Source: an uncultured Oscillospiraceae bacterium (GTDB taxonomy: Bacteria; Bacillota; Clostridia; Oscillospirales; Oscillospiraceae). From it: 54,713 bases of DNA. The stretch lies in contig CAAFLG010000033.1 of assembly GCA_900763705.1 (NCBI GenBank), positions 1 through 54,713 of the forward strand. Reading direction: 5' to 3'. Of this stretch, positions 33,582 through 42,128 are shown piece after piece (positions within the stretch are counted from its first letter, which is position 1; the number at the start of each line of letters is the position of its first letter). A program made the position numbers and the translations under genes. A model generated the notes under the pieces. It was not told the DNA's origin, did no database searches, and saw nothing but the letters and a program-made list of their open reading frames with translations.

Positions 33582-33608
33582 AAAACCACCCGCCAGGCGG
33601 GTGGTTTT
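33582..33608. terminator. Bidirectional terminator between the LOG and GNAT genes
   Basis: AAAACCACCCG (33582-33592) pairs with CGGGTGGTTTT around a short loop, with A- and T-runs at the base, between convergent genes. Confidence 0.85.
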
Positions 33609-33622
33609 GCATATATATCGCA

Positions 33623-34120
33623 TTAGAGTTCCCTTTCCATCGGGAGATAGGCCGACGCGTCGTGCGGCACTTCCTCGCCGGTCAGGGCAAAGCCGTTCTT
33701 CTCCCAGAAGGCCTTGCTCTGCGGATTGCCCCGGTCGACCGCAAGGCGCACCCTGCGAAAGCCCTCTTCGCGCAGTTCGTCCAGCAATTCGCCGATCAGC
33801 GCCGAACCGACGCCGCGCCCCTGTACGGCTTTCTTCGTCATGAAAAATCCGATGTAGACGCCATCTTCCTGCGGATAGCGCTCAATGAGGTCCAGCGCGG
33901 CAGCAAGCCCTTCCCCGTCGAAGAAGCCGAGATAGTGCTTGTCCGCTGCGCTCTTCCCCGGCGGCAGTGCCGTCAGGTCCTCTAAAATGCTCTCTTTCGT
34001 CGCAAGCGGCGGATGGTAGCGATAAAACTGCTCATTTTCCGCGCAGAGAGCCAAGATCGCATCCGCGTCCGCTTCCGTCAGCGGGCGAAGCGCATATCGC
34101 AGAGAAGAGTGAAGCCTCAT
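33623..34120 (-). CDS. GNAT family N-acetyltransferase
   Basis: A 165-residue acetyltransferase. It begins LRYALRPLTEADADAILAL. The acetyl-CoA-binding segment is KKAVQGRGVGSALIGELLDELR near residues 92-113, and the C-terminal strand and helix (RRVRLAVDRGNPQSKAFWEKNGF) match the GNAT fold. The substrate is unknown. The start overlaps the end of the aldo-keto reductase gene by 4 nt, so the two are co-translated. Confidence 0.88.
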   Translation of the reverse strand: MRLHSSLRYALRPLTEADADAILALCAENEQFYRYHPPLATKESILEDLTALPPGKSAADKHYLGFFDGEGLAAALDLIERYPQEDGVYIGFFMTKKAVQGRGVGSALIGELLDELREEGFRRVRLAVDRGNPQSKAFWEKNGFALTGEEVPHDASAYLPMEREL

Positions 34121-35145
34121 TTCTCCGCCTTGCTCGCGGCCAGCACTTCCCAGTAGTCCTTATAGTTCGCCTCCAGAAGCGCGGGCGTGTTGAGCCCGTA
34201 GGGACATCTGGACATGCAGCGCCCGCAGTGGAGGCACTGCTCGATCTGGCGCATCTTCTGCTGCCACTCCTCGGTGAGCCAGGCCGCAGCGGGCGCTCTT
34301 CTCAGCATGAGCGACATACGCGCGCACTGGTTGATCTCAATGCCCGCAGGGCACGGCATGCAGTAGCCGCAGCCGCGGCAGAAGTCGCCGCAAAGCTCCT
34401 CACGGTCGTGCTCGATGCGCGCCTTGCGCTCATCCGTCAGCTCGACGCCCTCGCGGATGCACTGCAGGAACTGATCGAGCTCGCTTTCGCGCTGCACGCC
34501 CCAAATGGGCAGCACGCCCTCCTGCTGCGCCATCCACGCAGCGGCCGTGAAGCCGTCGCGGAGGAGTCCGCCCGCCATGCCCTTCATGGCGATAAAGCCC
34601 ATATTCTGCTCGCGGCACTTTCTGACAAGTTCCATTTCCTGCTCGCCGGCAAGGTAGCTGAAGGGGAACTGCAAGGTCTCATAAAGGCCCGAGTCGATGG
34701 CCTCATGCGCCACGGTGATGCGGTGGTTCGTGATGGAGATGTGGCGGATCTTGCCCTGCTTTTTCGCCTCGAGCGCCGCGTCGTACAATCCGTCCTCCCC
34801 ACCCGGCTTCGGGCAGAAAGGCGGGGTGTGGAACTGGTAGATATCGATATAGTCGGTCTTCAGCGTGCGAAGGCTCGTCTCAAGATCCTTCCAGAAGTCA
34901 TCCGCCGTCTTCGCGGCGGTCTTTGTCGCCAGCACAACCCGGTCGCGCATCGACGAAAACGCCGCGCCGACCTTCTGCTCACTGTCGGAATAAGCGCGCG
35001 CCGTGTCGAAAAAGCTGATGCCGCCGTCATAGGCCTTATGAAGCAGCTTCACCGCGTCCTGCTCACTGATACGCTGAATGGGCAGACAGCCGAAGCCGTT
35101 TTTCTCAACGACCAGCCCCGTCTTGCCAAGCGTGATCTTATTCAT
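34117..35145 (-). CDS. Aldo-keto reductase with C-terminal 4Fe-4S domain
   Basis: A 342-residue protein. The TIM-barrel reductase domain (residues 1-250) has FFDTARAYSDSEQKVGAAF, ATKTAAKTADDFW and YIDIYQFHTPP. The C-terminal part carries ferredoxin-like cysteines in CRGCGYCMPCPAGI and CLHCGRCMSRCPYGL, two clusters' worth. The canonical active-site Tyr of the FDTA-x-xY segment is present. GGGGGAATTTCC precedes the start. NAD(P)H-linked oxidoreductase activity is likely but the substrate is unknown. Confidence 0.9.
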   Translation of the reverse strand: MNKITLGKTGLVVEKNGFGCLPIQRISEQDAVKLLHKAYDGGISFFDTARAYSDSEQKVGAAFSSMRDRVVLATKTAAKTADDFWKDLETSLRTLKTDYIDIYQFHTPPFCPKPGGEDGLYDAALEAKKQGKIRHISITNHRITVAHEAIDSGLYETLQFPFSYLAGEQEMELVRKCREQNMGFIAMKGMAGGLLRDGFTAAAWMAQQEGVLPIWGVQRESELDQFLQCIREGVELTDERKARIEHDREELCGDFCRGCGYCMPCPAGIEINQCARMSLMLRRAPAAAWLTEEWQQKMRQIEQCLHCGRCMSRCPYGLNTPALLEANYKDYWEVLAASKAEK

Positions 35146-35173
35146 GGAAATTCCCCCTAATTTTGTTTTTTAC

Positions 35174-35202
35174 AGCATAGCAAAGTCATTTGCTTTTTGC
35201 AA
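35174..35202 (-). promoter_or_regulatory. Promoter of the aldo-keto reductase-GNAT pair
   Basis: TTGCAA (35202-35197) and TATGCT (35179-35174) on the minus strand are 17 nt apart. Confidence 0.65.
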
Positions 35203-35256
35203 TCCTTTGTTTTGCTCTCGGTCATTTTTCATCGCTCGACCACCTGACAGACGATC

Positions 35257-35298
35257 AAAGAGGGGCTTCTCTTTCAAAAGAGAAGCCCCCCTTTTTTG
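35257..35298 (-). terminator. Terminator after valS
   Basis: The hairpin contains GGGGCTTCTCTTT (35262-35274) pairing with AAGAGAAGCCCC, with a poly-A/T base. On the minus strand it terminates the T-box-led valS operon. It shares the CTCTT/AAGAG core of other terminators here. Confidence 0.75.
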
Positions 35299-35314
35299 AC
35301 ATTGTAAGATCGCC

Positions 35315-37948
35315 TTATTTCTTCATTGCGGCAGCGGAAGCGTCGAGCTTTTCAATGAGCGCGCGGAGCTTTTCCGCGTCGGCACGCGCGCCGTTGACGA
35401 CCGCCTCCGGCGCTTTGGCGAGGAAGCCCTCGTTTTTCAGCTTGTTCTCGATGCCGGCGAGCTGCTTCTCGGCGTTTGCCTTTTCCTTGGCGATGCGCGC
35501 AAGCTCCTTTTCAAAGTCGACCAGCTCTGCAAGCGGCATGAAGATGCGCGCGGCGTGGGTGTCGACCTCGACCTTGCCGTCTGCGTCGATGGCGGCGTCA
35601 GCCGGAACGATCGTCACATCGCTTGCGGAGGCAAGGCGCGTAAAGAACGGGATGCCGGCGGTAAAGCTCGCCTCGTTCGCGGTCGAGACGGTGTAGTGCA
35701 CCTTCTTCGACGGGGCAACGTTCATCTCGTTGCGGCGGGCACGGATGGCGGTGATGGCCTCGATGACCGTCTGCATCGCCTCCTCTTCGGCTGGGAAGCT
35801 GAACTTCTCGTTGTACTCCGGCCACTTGGAGAGCATCAGGAACTCGCCCTCGTGCGGCAGCGCCTGCCAGATCTCCTCGGTGATGAACGGCATGAACGGG
35901 TGGAGCAGCTTGAGCGTCTCGATGAGGACATAGCAGAGGACGTTCTGCGCGTTCTCGCGCGCGGCGGGATCGTCGCTGTTGAGGCGGTTCTTCGTCAGCT
36001 CGATGAACCAGTCGCAATAGTTGTCCCAGATGAAGTCGTAGATCTTCGCGGACGCGACACCGAGCTCGAAGGCGTCCATATTGTCCGTGACCTCGCGGAT
36101 GAGCGTATTGAGCTTCGAGAGAATCCACTTATCCTCGAGCTCGAGCTTTTCGGGCAGCGCAACGTGGTCAATCGTCAGGTTCATCATCACGAAGCGGCTC
36201 GCGTTCCAGATCTTGTTGCAGAAGTTGCGCATCGCCTCGCACTTTTCGACGTAGAAGCGCATGTCGTTGCCTGGGGAGTTGCCGGTGATGAGGTTAAAGC
36301 GCAGCGCGTCCGCGCCGTACTTCTCGGCCATCTCCAGCGGGTCGATGCCGTTGCCGAGGGACTTGGACATCTTGCGGCCCTTGTCGTCGCGGACGAGGCC
36401 GTGGATGAAGACGGTCTTGAACGGCTCCTTCTTCATCTGCTCCATACCGGAGAAGATCATACGCGCGACCCAGAAGAAGATAATATCGTAGCCCGTGACC
36501 ATGACGGACGTGGGATACCAGTAGTTGAGGTCTGCTGCGTCCTTATCGGGCCAGCCCATCGTGGAGAACGGCCAGAGCGCGGAAGAGAACCAGGTGTCGA
36601 GCACGTCCTCTTCGCGCGTCAGGTGCTTGCAGCCGCACTTTTCGCATTCCGTCGGGTCTTCGCGCTTGACGTTGATATGACCGCACTCGTCGCAGTACCA
36701 CGCGGGGATCTGATGACCCCACCACAGCTGACGGGAAATGCACCAGTCGTGCACGTTCTCCATCCAGTTGATATAGGTCTTGGTGAAGCGCTCAGGCACG
36801 AACTTGATCGTGCCGTCGTTCACAACGCGGATGGCCTCCTTGGCAAGCGGCTCCATCTTGACGAACCACTGCGCGGAGATGAGCGGCTCCACGTCGTTGT
36901 GGCAGCGGTAGCAGGTGCCGACATTGTGGGAGTAGGGCTCGGTCTTGATGAGGTAGCCCTGCTCCTCAAGATCCTTCACCAGCGCCTTGCGGCACTCGTA
37001 GCGGTCCATGCCGTTGTACTTGCCGCCGTTTTCGTTGATCGTGCCATCGTCGGCGATGACGCGGATGACCTCGAGGTTGTGGCGAAGGCCGACCTCAAAG
37101 TCGTTGGGGTCGTGTGCAGGGGTCATCTTAACAGCGCCCGTGCCGAAGCCGATCTCGCAGTATTCGTCGCCCACGATGGGAATTTCGCGGTTCATAATGG
37201 GCAGGATGCAGGTCTTGCCGATCAGGTGCTTGAACTTCTCGTCCTCAGGGTTGACCGCAACGCCCGTATCGCCCATCATCGTCTCAGGACGGGTGGTGGC
37301 GACGACGATATCGCCGCTGCCGTCGGAGAGCGGATAGCGGATATACCAGAGGTGACCGGGCTTATCGACATACTCGACCTCCGCGTCGGAGAGCGCCGTC
37401 AGGCAGTGCGGGCACCAGTTGATGATGCGGCTGCCCTTGTAAATGAGGCCCTTGTCGTAAAGCTCGCAGAAGGTCTCGCGCACGGCCTTGGAGCAGCCCT
37501 CGTCCATCGTGAAGCGGGAGCGGGACCAGTCGCAGCTCGCACCCATCTTCTTCTGCTGCTCGACGATGCGGTTGCCGTACTTTTCCTTCCACTGCCACAC
37601 GCGCTGCAAGAACTTCTCGCGGCCGAGGTCGTAGCGCGTCAGGCCCTCCTTGGTGCGCAGCTCCTCTTCGACCTTGATCTGCGTGGCGATGCCCGCGTGA
37701 TCGGTGCCGGGGAGCCACAGGGCGGAGTAGCCCTGCATGCGCTTAAAGCGCGTCAGGATGTCCTGAAGGGTCGAGTCCATCGCGTGACCCATGTGCAGCT
37801 GGCCGGTGACGTTCGGCGGCGGCATGACGATGGAAAACGGCTTTTTGTCCGGGTCGGGCTCGGCCTTGAAGCAGTCGTGGTCCATCCACATCTGATAGAT
37901 GCGGCCTTCGACCTGCTGCGGCTCATAGATCTTGGGTAATTCTTTCAT
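35315..37948 (-). CDS. valS: Valyl-tRNA synthetase
   Basis: Class I synthetase for valine, 877 residues, a normal length. Visible features are the HIGH motif PPPNVTGQLHMGHAM (near residues 45-58), the editing domain segment ATTRPETMMGDTGVAVNPED, and the KMSKS motif KGRKMSKSLGNGIDP. An anticodon-binding domain and the C-terminal coiled coil of ValRS (ARIAKEKANAEKQLAGIENKL) follow. GGAGAAAGCC precedes the start. It lies second behind a T-box leader, after a YcxB-like gene. Confidence 0.97.
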   Translation of the reverse strand: MKELPKIYEPQQVEGRIYQMWMDHDCFKAEPDPDKKPFSIVMPPPNVTGQLHMGHAMDSTLQDILTRFKRMQGYSALWLPGTDHAGIATQIKVEEELRTKEGLTRYDLGREKFLQRVWQWKEKYGNRIVEQQKKMGASCDWSRSRFTMDEGCSKAVRETFCELYDKGLIYKGSRIINWCPHCLTALSDAEVEYVDKPGHLWYIRYPLSDGSGDIVVATTRPETMMGDTGVAVNPEDEKFKHLIGKTCILPIMNREIPIVGDEYCEIGFGTGAVKMTPAHDPNDFEVGLRHNLEVIRVIADDGTINENGGKYNGMDRYECRKALVKDLEEQGYLIKTEPYSHNVGTCYRCHNDVEPLISAQWFVKMEPLAKEAIRVVNDGTIKFVPERFTKTYINWMENVHDWCISRQLWWGHQIPAWYCDECGHINVKREDPTECEKCGCKHLTREEDVLDTWFSSALWPFSTMGWPDKDAADLNYWYPTSVMVTGYDIIFFWVARMIFSGMEQMKKEPFKTVFIHGLVRDDKGRKMSKSLGNGIDPLEMAEKYGADALRFNLITGNSPGNDMRFYVEKCEAMRNFCNKIWNASRFVMMNLTIDHVALPEKLELEDKWILSKLNTLIREVTDNMDAFELGVASAKIYDFIWDNYCDWFIELTKNRLNSDDPAARENAQNVLCYVLIETLKLLHPFMPFITEEIWQALPHEGEFLMLSKWPEYNEKFSFPAEEEAMQTVIEAITAIRARRNEMNVAPSKKVHYTVSTANEASFTAGIPFFTRLASASDVTIVPADAAIDADGKVEVDTHAARIFMPLAELVDFEKELARIAKEKANAEKQLAGIENKLKNEGFLAKAPEAVVNGARADAEKLRALIEKLDASAAAMKK

Positions 37949-37985
37949 TGGCTTTCTCCTATCTTGAAACTTTGATCATGATTTT

Positions 37986-38615
37986 TTATATTGCTTCCGT
38001 TTGGTATACAGGGATCGCTCGAGAGGCTAGCGATGCGGTGAATGCTGCCGCGTCGCCCGATAGGTCTTTTTTCTGCAAAAGGGTCGCCTTACCGCCATAG
38101 GTCAGAAGATACAGCTGCGGCGTTTCGATGAGCATTTCCATCTCTTCATACGGCACGGTGCGCGTACTGTCCTGCGTGATGACCTTCATCCCGCCGCCGT
38201 CAAAAACGACCTGCACACTCATCGTCGCAAGAGCCGCTGTATTTTGCAGCATACCAGCCGCCGCCTGACGGAACGAGCCTTTTCTTCGCGCCGGGCGCTG
38301 CCTCAAAAGGCTTGAAACACCCAGTAGCATAAAGAAGGCGCCCGCAATGAGCGGTGTGCGCAGCTCCTTTGGCTCCATCAGTCCCGGGATCGTCAGAAAA
38401 AGTCCCGCGAGGATCAGCACCCACGGAAGGATCTTCCGTAAAACTCCTTTCCGCCCGCTGCCCCGCGCCGCATAGCGATTGAGGGCGTCCGTTTTTTTCC
38501 ACATTCCCGGGAGCGATGCGCGGGAGAATATCTCCATCCGCTTTTCAAGCGCCGCGGCGAGTTCTTCTTCCAATCCCGCTTCGCAGGCTGTGGGTGCAAA
38601 AATGTACTGTTCCAT
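37986..38615 (-). CDS. YcxB-like membrane protein
   Basis: A 209-residue protein with two membrane segments (about residues 62-79 and 85-104), the second followed by a basic patch (RQRPARRKGSF). The C-terminal domain is a soluble beta-rich YcxB-like domain (VQVVFDGGGMKVITQDSTRTVPYEEMEML). The family has no established function. GGGAGGAGAGA precedes the start. It is the first gene behind the valS T-box, 37 nt before valS, so tRNA-Val charging probably controls it too. Confidence 0.75.
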   Translation of the reverse strand: MEQYIFAPTACEAGLEEELAAALEKRMEIFSRASLPGMWKKTDALNRYAARGSGRKGVLRKILPWVLILAGLFLTIPGLMEPKELRTPLIAGAFFMLLGVSSLLRQRPARRKGSFRQAAAGMLQNTAALATMSVQVVFDGGGMKVITQDSTRTVPYEEMEMLIETPQLYLLTYGGKATLLQKKDLSGDAAAFTASLASRAIPVYQTEAI

Positions 38616-38632
38616 TCTCTCCTCCCAAAAGC

Positions 38633-38870
38633 AAAAAACGCCCTGAGCAGCTTTGACTGCTCAGGGCGATCAATGACCGTGGTACCACCTGGATTCCCGC
38701 ATTGTGCGGACACTCATGCCTCTGTAACGGGAGTTCCCGTCCGGCTTACTCTCTTTTCAGCGCGGCAGCTCCGAGGCGACTTCCCCGCATCCTTCACAAG
38801 GGCTTTCACCATCCGCCCTCTCTCTTTGCATCCGGATACAGATACTACTCCTCTTCTTTGCTTTTTCCAC
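38633..38870 (-). promoter_or_regulatory. T-box leader of the YcxB-like-valS operon
   Basis: The minus strand contains GGTGGTACCAC (core at 38689-38681), an upstream CCCGTTA element and a GGTGAAAGCCC stem strand. The terminator is CGCCCTGAGCAG / CTGCTCAGGGCG (38668-38657 with 38650-38639) followed by six Ts. This leader has the same order of parts as the alaS leader. tRNA-Val is the expected effector, inferred from valS. Confidence 0.9.
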
Positions 38871-38875
38871 GCTGA

Positions 38876-38904
38876 ATCATACCGTTTTTTGTGCCGCTTG
38901 TCAA
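38876..38904 (-). promoter_or_regulatory. Promoter of the valS T-box operon
   Basis: TTGACA (38904-38899) and TATGAT (38881-38876) on the minus strand are 17 nt apart. The -35 overlaps the stop codon of sigE. Confidence 0.8.
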
Positions 38905-39623
38905 CTCATTTTGAGGATTTCCTTCTTGAGGTGCGCGATGATGCGCTTTTCGAGGCGCGAGATATAGCTCTGCGAAATGCCCATGCGGTCGGCGACTTCC
39001 TTCTGCGTCTTTTCCTCCCCGCCGCCAAGGCCGAAGCGCAGCGTGATGATCTCCTTTTCCCTTGCATTGAGCCGACTGACCGCGTCCATCAGCAGTTCTC
39101 GGTCCACGTCATCCTCGATGGGCTTCATCACCATGTCCTCGTCGGTACCGAGAATGTCGGAGAGCAGCAGTTCGTTGCCGTCCCAGTCGGTGTTGAGCGG
39201 CTCATCAAAGCTGACCTCGGACTTCTGCGGCGCGGTCTTTCGCAGGTGCATGAGAATTTCATTCTCGATGCAGCGCGAGGCATAGGTCGCAAGCTTGATA
39301 TTCTTGTCGCTGCGGTAAGTGTTCACCGCCTTGATGAGCCCGATCGTGCCGATGGAGATGAGGTCTTCGATGTTGATGCCCGTATTTTCAAAGCGCCGCG
39401 CGATGTAGGCAACGAGCCGCAGGTTTCGCTCGATAAGCGTTCCCCGCACGCTCTCGTCGCCTGCATCCATGCGCGCGATCAGCTCCGCCTCCTCCGCGCG
39501 CTCAAGCGGGGGCGGCAGTGTATCGCTGCCGCCGATGTAGAAAATGCCCCGCCGCGCAAGAAGCCCCCAGTCGATGAGCCGAAAGCACAGCCTATCCCAT
39601 AACCGTTTGAGTCGTTGCCGCAT
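38901..39623 (-). CDS. sigE: RNA polymerase sporulation sigma factor SigE (pro-sigma E)
   Basis: Mother-cell sigma factor, 240 residues, made as a membrane-associated precursor. The N-terminal pro-sequence (about residues 1-25, LKRLWDRLCFRLIDWGLLAR) is removed by SpoIIGA. Region 2 has EDLISIGTIGLIKAVNTYRSD and region 4 ends TQKEVADRMGISQSYISRLEKR. ATG 39623 follows AAGGGGGAAAAGG and overlaps the end of spoIIGA by 32 bp. In many relatives sigG follows sigE directly; here a T-box operon follows instead. Confidence 0.95.
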   Translation of the reverse strand: MRQRLKRLWDRLCFRLIDWGLLARRGIFYIGGSDTLPPPLERAEEAELIARMDAGDESVRGTLIERNLRLVAYIARRFENTGINIEDLISIGTIGLIKAVNTYRSDKNIKLATYASRCIENEILMHLRKTAPQKSEVSFDEPLNTDWDGNELLLSDILGTDEDMVMKPIEDDVDRELLMDAVSRLNAREKEIITLRFGLGGGEEKTQKEVADRMGISQSYISRLEKRIIAHLKKEILKMS

Positions 39624-40413
39624 CCTTTTCCCCCTTTTCGCATCCCTCGCACCAGAGTCCTGCATACGCGCCGCCGTCGCTGGGCGGCCGCTCCGTCAGC
39701 GCGACCGAGCGCGCGCCCAGGCTTTTCCCATCAAGTATGATCCCTTCACAGCGCAGCAGCGGCAGCGTTCCGTCCGTCTGACCCACGCTGCAATACGGGA
39801 TGCGCGGCAGCGCCGCCGCCTCTTTTTCGCTCACAAGGTCTCCCAGCGCGTGACGGTCGATGACCGCCACGCCCAGCCCCGTCACGGGGTCTGAAAGCGT
39901 GTTGCCCGTGTCGCGCAGGAGCCGCACGCGGGCTGATCTTCCGCGGTAGGTGATGACCGCCTCCGCAATCTCCCCGCCCGTGCGCGCCGCGCCGAAGCGA
40001 AAAATGACCGAGACGAGCAGATAGGAAAGCCCCGCCGCGAGCCCAAAAACGCCCCACGGAAGGTCCGCCGCCACAACGCCGCGCGCAAGGCGCGTCATTG
40101 ACCCCATCCCCTGCCCCAGCAGCACGACTGCGCCGCCAAAGCCGCAGGAGATAAGGAAAAAAAGCAGCGTCAGCTTGACCGCCCGCCCGCTGCCGGAAAA
40201 GGCCGCCGCACCCATCAGCGCAAGCGCAAGCAGCAGGAGAAGTACGCTGCGCGGCAGGAAAAGCTGCACCACCGCATACGCCCCGCCGACCGCCGCACCG
40301 AGCAGGAGCCTTCGCCGCGCGACCGTCCGCCCGGCAAGCCGCGCCGCGCCGAACAGCAACAGATAATCGAGCAGGAAATTAAACGCCAGCACGCTCTCCA
40401 CATAGATGACCAT
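39592..40413 (-). CDS. spoIIGA: Sigma-E processing peptidase SpoIIGA
   Basis: A 273-residue membrane aspartic protease that cleaves pro-SigE after signalling from the forespore. Five membrane segments fill residues 1-135 (VIYVESVLAFNFLLDYLLLFG at the start). A soluble domain with the catalytic DTGN near residues 168-171 (LLRDTGNTLSDPVTG) follows. ATG 40413 is preceded by AAAGGAGGTG. A TATAAT (minus strand, 40444-40439) lies upstream, but no clear -35 or Spo0A box was identified. Confidence 0.92.
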   Translation of the reverse strand: MVIYVESVLAFNFLLDYLLLFGAARLAGRTVARRRLLLGAAVGGAYAVVQLFLPRSVLLLLLALALMGAAAFSGSGRAVKLTLLFFLISCGFGGAVVLLGQGMGSMTRLARGVVAADLPWGVFGLAAGLSYLLVSVIFRFGAARTGGEIAEAVITYRGRSARVRLLRDTGNTLSDPVTGLGVAVIDRHALGDLVSEKEAAALPRIPYCSVGQTDGTLPLLRCEGIILDGKSLGARSVALTERPPSDGGAYAGLWCEGCEKGEKDAATTQTVMG

Positions 40414-40494
40414 CGCGCACCTCCTTTGACGGAAGTCCATTATAGCCGCCACGCGGACAGGAAAAGGGCGAAAGACGCCGTGCCATGAGACAGA

Positions 40495-40538
40495 AAAAAG
40501 GGACATCCCTTCTCCAAAGAAGAGATATCCCTTTCTTG
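40495..40538 (-). terminator. Terminator after the rarA-DUF951-29-residue gene unit
   Basis: The minus strand forms AAAGGGATATCTCTTCT / AGAAGGGATGTCCCTTT with a short loop, followed by six Ts. It lies between the 29-residue gene and spoIIGA and shares the CTCTT-type core. Confidence 0.7.
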
Positions 40539-40580
40539 ATCCACTTTTTCGCGCGGCGTTTGCCGCAGCGCATCTTTTCC

Positions 40581-40670
40581 TTACAGGTAGGGAATGATCA
40601 TCGACGCAACGAGCGATAAGATCATCACCGCGACCAGCAAAATCGCGACGGCGCGCGTTTTCTTATTCAT
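40581..40670 (-). CDS. 29-residue membrane peptide overlapping the DUF951 gene
   Basis: The complete sequence starts MNKKTRAVAILLVAVMILSL and ends VASMIIPYL: a basic N-terminus, then one hydrophobic helix. The ATG (40670) overlaps the last codons of the DUF951 gene in a different frame by 8 bp. GGGAGG lies just upstream, within DUF951. Small proteins with MNKK-basic start and single helix occur in Firmicutes, but I do not recognise this family. It is likely real because of the ribosome binding site and coupling. Confidence 0.65.
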   Translation of the reverse strand: MNKKTRAVAILLVAVMILSLVASMIIPYL

Positions 40671-40857
40671 GGGGTTCCTCCCTTTCCAGAATTTTCTTGA
40701 TGCCCTTTTCCGCCTTGGCGCGCGGCAGCATCACCTCGCGTCCGCAGCGCGTGCATTTGAGCTTGATGTCCATGCCCACGCGCGTCACGAGCCATATTTT
40801 CTCGCCGCAGGGATGCGGCTTCTTCATTTCGACAATATCGTTCAATCTCAGGTCCAT
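40663..40857 (-). CDS. DUF951 domain protein
   Basis: A 64-residue protein, MDLRLNDIVEMKKPHPCG at the start, with the DUF951 pattern PHPCGEKIWLVTRVGMDIKLKCTRCGRE. The Cys17 and CTRCG cysteines may bind zinc or nucleic acid. It starts 4 nt after rarA, consistent with co-translation. Its function is unknown. DUF951 is widespread in Firmicutes near ribosomal or replication genes. Confidence 0.9.
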   Translation of the reverse strand: MDLRLNDIVEMKKPHPCGEKIWLVTRVGMDIKLKCTRCGREVMLPRAKAEKGIKKILEREEPHE

Positions 40858-40861
40858 GCCT

Positions 40862-42127
40862 TCACCCCTTGATCGCTTCCCAGTACTGCGCGGCGGCGCG
40901 CTCGGTCTTGTTGTCGCCGTAGCGGTAATACTGCGCATTTTTGAGCTCGTCAGGCAGATACTGCTGCTTCACCCAGTGGTTCGGGTAGGCGTGCGGGTAC
41001 TTGTAGTTCTGCCCCTGCGCGCCGCCGGTCGAGTCGGCGTGGACATTCTGAAGGCAGCGCGGGAAATTTCCGCACTTGCCCGCCTTCACATCCGCCCAAG
41101 CAGCGCCGATGCCCTCGATCACGCTGTTGGACTTCGGTGCGGTAGCAAGCAGCACTGCCGCCTGCGCCAGCGGCAGCTGCGCTTCGGGAAGGCCGAGCTG
41201 CATCGCGGTGTCGACGCAGGCCTTGACGATGGCGATAGCCTGCGGATAGGCCATGCCGACGTCCTCGCTCGCCGAGCAGAGTAACCTCCTGCATGGCGTG
41301 ACCAGATCGCCCGCCTCCAAAAATCTTGCGAGGTAGTGGAGCGCCGCGTCGGGGTCGCTGCCGCGCAGCGACTTCATCAGCGCGCTCGCGCAGTCGTACA
41401 TTGCGTCGCCGCCCTTGTCGTAGCGCATGGCACTGCGCTGTGCGACCTGTAAGGCGTCTTCACTTTTCAGCAAAAGTTCGCCGTTCGTGACGTCCGCCGC
41501 CTCATATAAAAGCTCGCACGCGCTCACGGCCTTGCGCACATCGCCGCCGCACTGCTGCGCGATGACGCGCGGCACATCCTCCTCCCAGGAAAGCGGCAGT
41601 TCGCTGCGCGCCTTCAGGATACCAAGCGCGCGCTCGACCGCGGGAACGGTCTCCGCCGCGCTGACGTTTTTGAATTCAAACACCGTCGAGCGCGAGAGCA
41701 GCGCGCCGTAAACGTAGAAATACGGATTCTCCGTCGTCGAGGCGATGAGCGTAATCGAGCCGTTTTCCATGAACTCGAGTAAGCTCTGCTGCTGTTTTTT
41801 GTTGAAGTACTGGATCTCATCGAGATAGAGCAGAATCCCGCCCGGCGCCATCATCGTGCCGACGTCGGAGATGATGCTCTTGACGTCCTGCAAGCTCGCG
41901 GTCGTCGCGTTCAGGCGATACAGGGTCTTATTCGTGCGGTTCGCGATGATGTTGGCGATGGTCGTCTTACCCGTGCCGGACGGGCCGTAGAAGATCATAT
42001 TCGCGCTCGAGCCGGACTCGATGAGCCGACGCAGCAGCGCGCCCTTTCCAAGCAAATGCTTCTGACCCACGACCTCGTCGAGCGTCAGCGGGCGGATCTC
42101 ATCCGCCAAAGGTCTTTTTTCACTCAT
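40862..42127 (-). CDS. rarA: Replication-associated recombination protein RarA
   Basis: A 421-residue AAA+ ATPase acting at stalled forks, related to clamp-loader subunits and WRNIP1. It begins PLADEIRPLTLDEVVGQKHLLGKGALL. Walker A is FYGPSGTGKTTIANII (near residues 46-61) and Walker B is LYLDEIQYFNKKQQ. The C-terminal MgsA tetramerisation domain includes LARFLEAGDLVTPCRRLLCSASEDVG and ends KYPHAYPNHWVKQQYLPD. ATPase residues are intact. It leads a small operon with DUF951 and the 29-residue peptide. Confidence 0.95.
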   Translation of the reverse strand: MSEKRPLADEIRPLTLDEVVGQKHLLGKGALLRRLIESGSSANMIFYGPSGTGKTTIANIIANRTNKTLYRLNATTASLQDVKSIISDVGTMMAPGGILLYLDEIQYFNKKQQQSLLEFMENGSITLIASTTENPYFYVYGALLSRSTVFEFKNVSAAETVPAVERALGILKARSELPLSWEEDVPRVIAQQCGGDVRKAVSACELLYEAADVTNGELLLKSEDALQVAQRSAMRYDKGGDAMYDCASALMKSLRGSDPDAALHYLARFLEAGDLVTPCRRLLCSASEDVGMAYPQAIAIVKACVDTAMQLGLPEAQLPLAQAAVLLATAPKSNSVIEGIGAAWADVKAGKCGNFPRCLQNVHADSTGGAQGQNYKYPHAYPNHWVKQQYLPDELKNAQYYRYGDNKTERAAAQYWEAIKG

Positions 42128-42128
42128 A

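Noticed and set aside
35555..37939. Long plus-strand open frame (about 790 residues) opposite valS
   Set aside because: It is a shadow of valS; no motif and biased composition.
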